Source of the DNA: a virus
Length of the DNA stretch: 24,258 bases
Virus record (IMG/VR): IMGVR_UViG_3300039136_000058
Span: 1-24,258 of that record
Strand: one strand, 5' to 3'
How positions within the stretch are numbered: the first letter of the stretch is position 1; every line of letters begins with the position of its first letter. Below, piece after piece: positions 14,251 to 20,500 of the stretch. The notes under the pieces are model-generated. The model worked only from the letters and a program-made list of their open reading frames with translations, was not told where the DNA came from and did not search any database. The translations under genes were made by a program, and so were the position numbers.

Positions 14251-14436
14251 ATGAAATTTAAGTCAAAGCCTTTATCAATGTACAGTACGCCTAAAGGTAT
14301 CGTTAAGTTTAATGCTAACGGTGCTTATGAGTCTGAAGTACCAGAGATTGTTGCAGTATTAAAGAGCAATCCAAAAGTTGAAGCTGAGAAGCTACAACGC
14401 TCTAAGCCTAAAGCGAAAGCGGCAGACTCAGAGTAA
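14251..14436 (+). CDS. Small basic protein after the major capsid gene
   Basis: A protein of 61 residues with a basic start (MKFKSKPLSMYS), a short beta segment (KGIVKFNANGAYESE), then EVPEIVAVLKSNPKVEAEKL and a Lys/Ala tail. Small genes of this form and length often follow the capsid gene in siphoviruses, where they read 'F.nGvYeT.d.eiielLk.np' and are of unknown or head-related function. AAGGAG precedes the ATG and the gene is 11 bp behind the capsid. A hairpin (14443-14466) closes it. Confidence 0.7.
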   Translation: MKFKSKPLSMYSTPKGIVKFNANGAYESEVPEIVAVLKSNPKVEAEKLQRSKPKAKAADSE

Positions 14437-14442
14437 TAAACA

Positions 14443-14466
14443 GAGTCTATCTGAAAAGGTAGGCTC
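14443..14466 (+). repeat. RNA hairpin between head and connector genes
   Basis: GAGTCTATC (14443-14451) pairs with GGTAGGCTC (14458-14466): 9 bp at RNA level, including two to three G-U pairs, around TGAAAA. The next bases, GATTTATTACTTT, are T-rich but not a clean run. It may be a partial terminator or a stabilising hairpin for the abundant capsid message. Confidence 0.4.
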
Positions 14467-14490
14467 GATTTATTACTTTGGAGATTTAGC

Positions 14491-14988
14491 ATGATTGTAG
14501 AAGATGGTTCAATCGTAGATGGTGCTGATAGCTACGTTAGCTTGAGTTATGCTAATAATTATTTTGCATCAAGAGGAAATACAGATTGGCAGGCTCTTAC
14601 TGATTCTGATAAAGAGTACGCCTTGGTGAACTCGACAGATTATATCGAGACTATCTATTGGGGTATGTTTGTTGGTGAGCCTGTATTAGATACACAGATA
14701 TTGTCATTTCCTCGTATTGCAGACGAATTTGCAAGCGATTCAGTACCAGACAGATTAATGAGAGCAGTGTGCGAGTTGGCTATGAAAAACGCTAATGGCA
14801 TTGTTCTTATTGAAGATAGTGAGCAGAGAGTTATTAAAGAGAAAGTAGACGTAATTGAAACTACATACTCTTCGTATGGTGATGATACCAAACGGTTTAA
14901 TATTGTTGCTAGATTAATTTCACCACTGCTAACCAGTGGCAGTGCATCAAGTGGTGAGTTTACTCAAGTAACGCTTGTGAGAACATAG
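14491..14988 (+). CDS. Head-tail connector, DnaT-like family
   Basis: A protein of 165 residues opening with MIVEDGSIVDGADSYVSLSY and ANNYFASRGNTDW, then KEYALVNSTDYIET and LSFPR. This is the pattern of the family named 'DnaT-like ssDNA-binding protein', which in phages is a head-tail adaptor bound under the portal. The family name is historic and no DNA function is implied. Helices dominate, with a Ser-rich C-terminus. GGAG lies before the ATG, and the next gene begins one base after its stop, as expected for connector genes made in similar amounts. Confidence 0.75.
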   Translation: MIVEDGSIVDGADSYVSLSYANNYFASRGNTDWQALTDSDKEYALVNSTDYIETIYWGMFVGEPVLDTQILSFPRIADEFASDSVPDRLMRAVCELAMKNANGIVLIEDSEQRVIKEKVDVIETTYSSYGDDTKRFNIVARLISPLLTSGSASSGEFTQVTLVRT

Positions 14989-14989
14989 T

Positions 14990-15340
14990 ATGAGTTATGC
15001 AAGCAAAGCACGTTCTGTTAAAAAAATGATAGCTAAAAACGGCTCTGATGCTGTATTTACAACAAAATCAAGTGGGTTTGACCCATTAACAGGTGAGGTA
15101 TTGACAGATGTGATAACATCGTTCACAGCTAGTGCGGTTCGTACAAAATACTCATTAAAAGATATAGATGGAGATAATATTCGTAATGAGGATTTTAAAC
15201 TGTTAGTTGAAGCGACAAGTGGCGTACCAGAGAAAACAATGAGAGTTGATTTCAGTGGTACAATTTACACAGTGGTTAATGTATCTCCTGTTTCACCAAG
15301 CGGTATTGATGTTCTGTACAAGGTACAAGTGAGGGTTTAA
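14990..15340 (+). CDS. Probable head closure (stopper) protein
   Basis: A protein of 116 residues, mostly beta in appearance, with SGFDPLTGEVL and later a SGTIYTVVNVSPVSPSGIDV stretch. Proteins of this size, with a late 'Y.V..V.p..P.G..v.Y.v.vR' pattern and directly behind the adaptor, are usually the stopper that closes the connector after DNA packaging. The stop overlaps the next start (TAATG). The call rests mainly on position, length and beta character, so it is moderate. Confidence 0.6.
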   Translation: MSYASKARSVKKMIAKNGSDAVFTTKSSGFDPLTGEVLTDVITSFTASAVRTKYSLKDIDGDNIRNEDFKLLVEATSGVPEKTMRVDFSGTIYTVVNVSPVSPSGIDVLYKVQVRV

Positions 15341-15744
15341 TGTCAGATTGGTCTAAGCAGATGAGAGCGGCAAGAAAAGATATTGAATCAAAACTGACTG
15401 ATGTGTTTAAGGAAGAGTGCCGTATCACTGCTAGTTCTGTTATAGAAGCAACGCCTGTCGATACAGGTAATGCTTCGGCAAACTGGTATAGTTCTAAAGA
15501 CAAGCCTAGCACCAGAATCAACTATAAGTATTTCACTCAGGATTTGTCACCAGAAGAAGGTAAGTTTGAAAGCAGAATGAGAGCAAATAAGACGCTTGCA
15601 GGTATAAAACTAGGGCAAACATTTTATCTTACAAACAATGTTGATTATATCAACGAGCTTGAAGCAGGTAAGTCAAACCAAGCTACGCAAGGTATGTTAT
15701 TTGTTGCGGCAGACTATGCGAAACAGAGGATAAACAATAAATGA
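15340..15744 (+). CDS. HK97 gp10-like neck/tail completion protein
   Basis: A protein of 134 residues with an N-terminal helix rich in Arg/Lys, ATPVDTGNASANW (36-48), and LTNNVDYINELEAG near residue 100 (the 'NnvpYA..lE.G.s.qap.gm' pattern of HK97 gp10-like proteins). The C-terminus is AADYAKQR. These proteins join the connector to the tail. The overlaps at both ends (TAATG and ATGA) show it is translated with its neighbours. The identification is good at family level. Confidence 0.75.
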   Translation: MSDWSKQMRAARKDIESKLTDVFKEECRITASSVIEATPVDTGNASANWYSSKDKPSTRINYKYFTQDLSPEEGKFESRMRANKTLAGIKLGQTFYLTNNVDYINELEAGKSNQATQGMLFVAADYAKQRINNK

Positions 15745-16139
15745 GTAAGAAGATAGCTAGTATTGCTTTATCAAGACGTTTATCTGTTATGCCTAACTTG
15801 CCTACTGTTGCACCAGAGAACACAGAGTTTACACCAGTAAGTGGCGAAATGTATATCGAAGAGCAGACAGTGTTCACTGGCTCAAATGAATATACTTTAA
15901 AGGGCAGTCAACAGCTAAATTTCGGTATATACAGACTTTATGTGTATGCAGACAAAGGTTCATCTAAGTTTAATTCGTTAGACTTGCTTGATGATTTATC
16001 TAGTCATTTTGCTAAAGGAACTGTTCTTGACGAGCAGGGGCAAAAGCTAGAGATTTACAAGGTTCACCCATTGAGTTCTTATGTAACTGATGCGTGGTAC
16101 GTCACACCGTTAATGGTGTATTTTAGATTTTACGCATAA
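15741..16139 (+). CDS. Tail terminator-like protein (DUF4128 type)
   Basis: A protein of 132 residues that starts with a basic helix (KKIASIALSRRLS). It then has PNLPTVAPENTEFTPVSGEM, the 'PvapeN..F.P..g..Y' opening of DUF4128 proteins, and later GIYRLYVYADKG followed by a 'LLDDLSSHFAKGTVL' helix. Such proteins cap the tail tube and set its end, and they sit between gp10-like and major tail genes. Its ATG overlaps the previous stop (ATGA). Confidence 0.7.
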   Translation: MSKKIASIALSRRLSVMPNLPTVAPENTEFTPVSGEMYIEEQTVFTGSNEYTLKGSQQLNFGIYRLYVYADKGSSKFNSLDLLDDLSSHFAKGTVLDEQGQKLEIYKVHPLSSYVTDAWYVTPLMVYFRFYA

Positions 16140-16175
16140 AGCGTGGAAAAATTACTTTAAACAAGGAGAAGTAAT

Positions 16176-16628
16176 ATGGCTACTGAGTTAGTTACCTCAT
16201 TGGGTTATACCGTTTCAGTTGAAGATGGTGAACCTGCAACTTTCGACCAAGCAGGATTTGCAGATGCGGCAATGATTTATGATGAAATCGTTGATGTTAC
16301 AGAAGTAACAGGTGATATTGGTTTCACATTCAATACTGCAACAGCCGTTACGCTAAAAGATGGCATTACTAAGACAGCTAAAGGTGCGATTACATTCAAC
16401 CCTCTAACTATCCAAGTTTTAAATACTGCTTCAACTGGATTGACGACTTTAAAGACTTCTGCGGCTACTCAACGTGGTCAGGTTTCTTTAAAGCTTGAAG
16501 ATGCTGATGCTAATATTATCTATCTATGTGGTGTTGTTACTCAAGACACTAAAGCAGTTGGTAATGCTGATGCTGTTCAGATGCAGACTTTCACATTCAC
16601 TCCTAACTACTCTCCAATCTACGTTTAG
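16176..16628 (+). CDS. Major tail protein
   Basis: A protein of 150 residues, almost all beta, rich in Thr, Val and Ala (for example VTGDIGFTFNTATAVTLKDG). This is the normal make-up of a tail tube subunit. It has its own strong AAGGAG site and a 36-bp gap, and it is followed by the strongest terminator in the window, consistent with a very abundant message. The position between the tail terminator-like gene and the chaperone fits exactly. It is short compared with many tube proteins, and no Ig-like C-terminal domain is present. Confidence 0.75.
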   Translation: MATELVTSLGYTVSVEDGEPATFDQAGFADAAMIYDEIVDVTEVTGDIGFTFNTATAVTLKDGITKTAKGAITFNPLTIQVLNTASTGLTTLKTSAATQRGQVSLKLEDADANIIYLCGVVTQDTKAVGNADAVQMQTFTFTPNYSPIYV

Positions 16629-16653
16629 TAGACTAAAGTTTAGTTTGTGAATA

Positions 16654-16681
16654 AAGGGCTAGATTTTTCTAGCCTTTTTTT
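16654..16681 (+). terminator. Strong rho-independent terminator after the major tail gene
   Basis: GGCTAGA (16657-16663) and TCTAGCC (16668-16674) form a perfect stem with a TTTT loop, extended by further A-T and G-T pairs to 10 bp. The stem is followed by seven T (16675-16681). An ACTAAA/TTTAGT repeat lies just before it. It should stop a part of the transcripts, so the downstream tail genes need read-through or another promoter. Confidence 0.85.
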
Positions 16682-16729
16682 GTGTCTGAGTGTAAAATAA
16701 TTATTACAATTCAAAAGAGGTAATATTAG

Positions 16730-17113
16730 ATGAACTTGTCAAAACTATCATACAAAAACAACCTTTCTAAAACAGCACGTGTTGTTATTAAGAACCCGTA
16801 TACTGAGGAGGTTTTACTTGATGATAAAGGTGTTGAAATTGCGTTCAATGTCTGGAACGCTAAGTCAGTTGAGTCAGCTAACCGTGTAGTTGAATTTAAA
16901 CGTGAAAATGAAGGCAACCCTACTACTTTTGAATTCATGGCTTTACTAATTGATTCTATCGAGGGTGTGATTGAATACGGTGAAGATAATAAGAAGGTTA
17001 CGTCTAAGTCATCAATTGAAGAAATTGCTGAAATGCTTGAGGATGTTGATTTTATTTCAGAGCAAATCATGGAAGTTTCAGCAGGGCTTGAGGCTTTTGC
17101 ACCAAAAAACTAG
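16730..17113 (+). CDS. Tail assembly chaperone, unshifted form (gpG-like)
   Basis: A protein of 127 residues, rich in acidic residues and helices, with SANRVVEFKRENEGNPTTFE near the middle and SIEEIAEMLEDVDFISEQI near the C-terminus. It lies just before the tape measure, the fixed place of tail assembly chaperones that coat the tape measure during tail building. The last codons are CCA AAA AAC followed by the stop TAG, and A AAA AAC is a canonical -1 slippery site in the correct frame. Most ribosomes would stop here and make this form. GAGG precedes the start, after the terminator of the previous gene. Confidence 0.8.
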   Translation: MNLSKLSYKNNLSKTARVVIKNPYTEEVLLDDKGVEIAFNVWNAKSVESANRVVEFKRENEGNPTTFEFMALLIDSIEGVIEYGEDNKKVTSKSSIEEIAEMLEDVDFISEQIMEVSAGLEAFAPKN

Positions 17114-17146
17114 AAGCCGCCCTACTGTATGTTAGACAGTTAGGGC
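17104..17146 (+). promoter_or_regulatory. Programmed -1 ribosomal frameshift signal
   Basis: The slippery heptamer A AAA AAC occupies 17104-17110 in the zero frame. After an 8-base spacer (17111-17118), GCCCTACTGT (17119-17128) pairs with ACAG (17136-17139) and TAGGGC (17141-17146), with a single bulged T at 17140 and a 7-nt loop. Ten base pairs at this distance are textbook for -1 frameshifting. The stop codon directly after the heptamer makes a slip the only way to continue. Confidence 0.85.
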
Positions 17147-17511
17147 ATCTTCACGCTAATAGAGGTGAAAAACAAGGTTCTAGGGCTAGTGTTATACTAG
17201 CAAGTGGAGAGGAGTTACCTCTCCCGCCTGTTGGTAGATTAGAGTATATTGTTTCCATTGCTTCACGTATAGGCTTAGCTAAGTCAGGAGGAATGGGAGC
17301 TGTATCAGTAGAATGGGTTGATATCCATGCCTATTGCTCATTAACAGGTCTTGACCTTATTCCGTTAGAAGTGGAGATAATAAAAGATTTATCAAGTGCT
17401 TATGTAAATCAATTGCATGAGTCTAAAGAGTCTACAACGCCTTCCCCTTATGTTAATTCAACAGTTAGTCGTAACCTGTTGTTTTCTAACCATCCTTCGT
17501 ACAAAAGTTAG
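17110..17511 (+). CDS. Tail assembly chaperone, -1 frameshift extension (gpT-like part of GT)
   Basis: After a -1 slip at 17104-17110 the reading frame continues from C17110 for 133 residues (LEAALLYVRQLGHLHANRGE and onward, passing through MGAVSVEWVDIHAYCSL) to the TAG at 17509-17511. The fused product is 260 residues, close to the lambda gpGT (about 279). The frame is open along its whole length and has no independent start with a usable ribosome binding site: the internal ATG (17293) has AGGAGG only one base away. The extended form would carry the part that binds the tail tube, while the N-terminal part binds the tape measure. Three hairpins lie in this stretch. Confidence 0.8.
   Translation, partial: LEAALLYVRQLGHLHANRGEKQGSRASVILASGEELPLPPVGRLEYIVSIASRIGLAKSGGMGAVSVEWVDIHAYCSLTGLDLIPLEVEIIKDLSSAYVNQLHESKESTTPSPYVNSTVSRNLLFSNHPSYKS
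17185..17224 (+). repeat. Two tandem hairpins inside the frameshifted frame
   Basis: GCTAGT (17185-17190) pairs with ACTAGC (17196-17201) around a 5-nt loop. GGAGAGG (17206-17212) then pairs perfectly with CCTCTCC (17218-17224) around AGTTA. They lie 75-115 bases after the slippery site. They may help the stimulatory fold, protect the message or control another event; chance is not excluded in a coding sequence. Confidence 0.4.
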
Positions 17512-17516
17512 TATAA

Positions 17517-17541
17517 TGACCTCATGCCAAACGTGAGGTCA
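17517..17541 (+). promoter_or_regulatory. Hairpin covering the tape-measure ribosome binding site
   Basis: TGACCTCA (17517-17524) and TGAGGTCA (17534-17541) form a perfect 8-bp stem with a 9-nt loop. The ribosome binding site GAGG (17535-17538) of the tape-measure gene (ATG at 17547) is inside the 3' arm, so the folded RNA hides it. The stop codon of the frameshift product (17509-17511) lies five bases before the stem. A ribosome terminating there would cover the 5' arm and open the site. Confidence 0.65.
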
Positions 17542-17546
17542 AAATT

Positions 17547-20500
17547 ATGAGTAATGTCGCTTCCCTATCTTTAGAAGTAAAATCCAAAGGACTTGATGCA
17601 GGACTTAAAAAGCTAGATAGCTTGAATGAGTCAGGTGTTAGGCTTGAAAAACAACTTATTGCTATTAGCAGAGCGATGAAGTTTGACAATAAAGATTTGG
17701 ATAAAACAGCTAAAACAGTATCTTCTCTTTCTAAGTCCACTGTTAGTCTTGAGAAATCTCTTGCATTACTAAATAAGCGACTAAATACCTTAGAAAAAGA
17801 AAGTAAAAAATCTGTCGTTTCTATTGACAAGTCAACTACGTCTACTAAGAAAGCCAAGACAGCAACAGATAGCTACTCTAAGTCAATTTGGGGAGCATCG
17901 AAAGCCAATATAAATATGCACTCACAGGCTATGAACACCAACAAGTCTCTCGGTGTTCTTACAACTACTGTTATGTTTGCAGGTAGAGCGTTTGGTAATT
18001 TTTCAACGTATACAGCGACAGCATTAGCGGCTTTAGCGGCTCATCATGTCATTAAGACAGCAGATGCATTTACGGCTCTTGAAAACCAGTTAAAGCTTGT
18101 ATCAACAACAACCAAACAACTAACTGGTAACTTCGAGTTATTGCGTCAAGTTTCACTGGCTACATATTCTGATTTACAGTCTAACGCCAAGTTATTTACT
18201 GCGACAGACGCTATCTTTAAAAAGCTAGGTATGACAACAGAGGATAACACTAAGTTTATCTCTACATACCAGAAAGCTTTATCCCTAACAAATCCAACCA
18301 TGAAAGAAGCTCAAGCTACCACAATCCAATTTGTACAGGCAATGGGTAGTGGATTGCTACGTGGTGAGGAATTCAACTCAATCATGGAAAACGGTCGTGG
18401 CGTAGCTATGATGTTAGCAGATGGTCTTAATGTACCAATCGGCTCTCTACGTGAAATGGCTCAAGCAGGTGAGTTGACATCTGAAAAGGTTATCACAGCA
18501 CTTCAAAAGATGGGTGTTGAGATTGACGAGAAGTTTGCTAAAAAGACTATGACAGTATCACAGTCCATGCAGACCTTCTCTACTAACTCAATGGTAGCTA
18601 TGGGCGAACTTGATAAACAGCTTGGTGAGGTTATTAGTAGTATCTTAGGGCTTGAAGATGCTAATGGTAAAGCACTAACATCAACTCAAGCACTTGCTAG
18701 AGGAATTCACAAACTAGGTGAAAATCTAAGAGATATTCTTGAGTTTATGAATGAGTTTGCGAAGGTTGCCGCAGGTGGGCTAGGTGTTTACTCTATCGTT
18801 AAAGCTATGACAAAGCTTAAAAAGAATTCAAAAGGCACTATGTCAGCAATGGAAGATATGGCAATGGGTTTTGTCGCATCTGCGGCAGAAGGAAAAAAGC
18901 TAGACCATATTATTAAAGGTCTTACTGCTTCATTACTAGCACTTGCAAAAAACCCTGTGGCATTAGTATTTATAGGATTGGCAACAGCCGCAACATACGC
19001 TTATGCGGCAATGGAAACGGTCGAGGATAAAGCCCATACGCTTGATGATATTCTTATAAAGCTGTACGAGCGTAACGGAACGTTTATTGGCGATGACGAT
19101 TTGGGTGATGATGAACTAAAAGGTTATATCGACACACTTATTGTTCTTGAGGATAAGTTAGCTAAGATTGCTTCGCTAAAAGGTCGTAACGCCAAGAAAG
19201 ATGAATCACTGATACGCAAACAGATTGCAGATATTCGCATGTCTATTGCTCAAAGACAGGAAGAAATGCAACTCGAAGAAAACTGGCAAGCTACATTAGC
19301 ACAGTGGAACGAGACTGCAAAAGCGGAAGAAACTGCAAGAATGGCTCTTGAGAAGCGTAACGCTGAATCATTGCAGTCTTATAATGAATCCGCTCTTGAA
19401 TTAATTAAGAAGAAAATCAAGCTTACACAAGACCAAGTTAGTGCAGAGAAAACACTAGCTTCTATGCGTATCTGGGCAATGGATATTGACCTAGACTTGA
19501 AGAAAAAACTCCTAGCAATGCACATGGAGAATTTCGAGTTACAAAAGAAACAGGAAGAGAAGAATAAACGTACAGCTAAATCGTTCGATTACAGCGGAGC
19601 AATGGCAAGACTTGAGCTTCAATACGATAATTTGTCTGTATCTGTAATTGATGCCGCTGTTGCTACTGCTAAGTTCAATGCTATACAGGGCGGTGCAACA
19701 GCAGAACAAGCAAACGCTATTGGTGAAAAGACCAGAAAGATTCTTGAACACAAGGACGCACTAGAGTATTCAAAAGAACAGCAAGACGCATGGACTGATT
19801 CTTTACGTGAGTTCCATGAGGAATTTGCGAAAGAAGAAAGTGACGAGAAGAAGGAATTAGAGCTTTTTGGAGAAAAGCAACTTGATGCACTAGAATCAGC
19901 AAAAGAGCTTGTAGCTGATTTCGGCAATGTATGGGATGACTTAGGAGATTCTGTTGCTAGTGCTATGGGTGAAGCTCTTAATGCCTTCGATGATATGCAT
20001 AAGTCATACGATGATATTGACGAAAAGATGCAGGCGTTAGCTGAAACTAACCAACAGCATACAGAAGAATATCTTGCATTAGAGAAGCAAAAAGAAAATA
20101 CAACGCTCCGAGGGTATTCAAACATGGCTTCGGCAATGGCAGGAATGTTTGAGGAAGGCTCAGCGGCTCAAAAAGCGGCTCACACTGCAAGTATGGCTAT
20201 GCAGGCTATTGAATTAGCAGGTGAAATGCAGTTAGCAATTGCAAGTGCGGTAACAGCGGTTGCAGAGCAAGGTAAGGGCGACCCATACACGGCATGGGCT
20301 AGAGTTGCATTAATGGCGGCAACAATGGGTTCATTGTTATCAAATATCGGTGCGTCAATATCTGTAAGCGGTAGCGTACAACCTAGTGTTGAATCCTTAC
20401 CAGAGCCAGATGGTTCAAGACTAGGCTCTGATGAAGCAAGTTCATCAATTGTTAATGCGTTTGACATGATGATAGACCTTGAAGCAGACCAATATTCTGA

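Noticed and set aside
17293-17511. Independent 72-residue gene starting at the ATG at 17293
   Set aside because: AGGAGG is only one base from the ATG, too close to work, and the same frame is open back to the slippery site. It is the C-terminal part of the frameshift product.
17512-17517. TATAAT just before the tape-measure gene as a promoter
   Set aside because: There is no -35 box or extended -10 motif at proper distance, and the bases are explained by the leader hairpin region.
19619-20125. Long minus-strand frame (168 codons) inside the tape-measure gene
   Set aside because: It is Ser/Ala-rich in the way expected from the mirror of Ala/Glu/Lys codons, has no ribosome binding site and lies fully under a certain gene.
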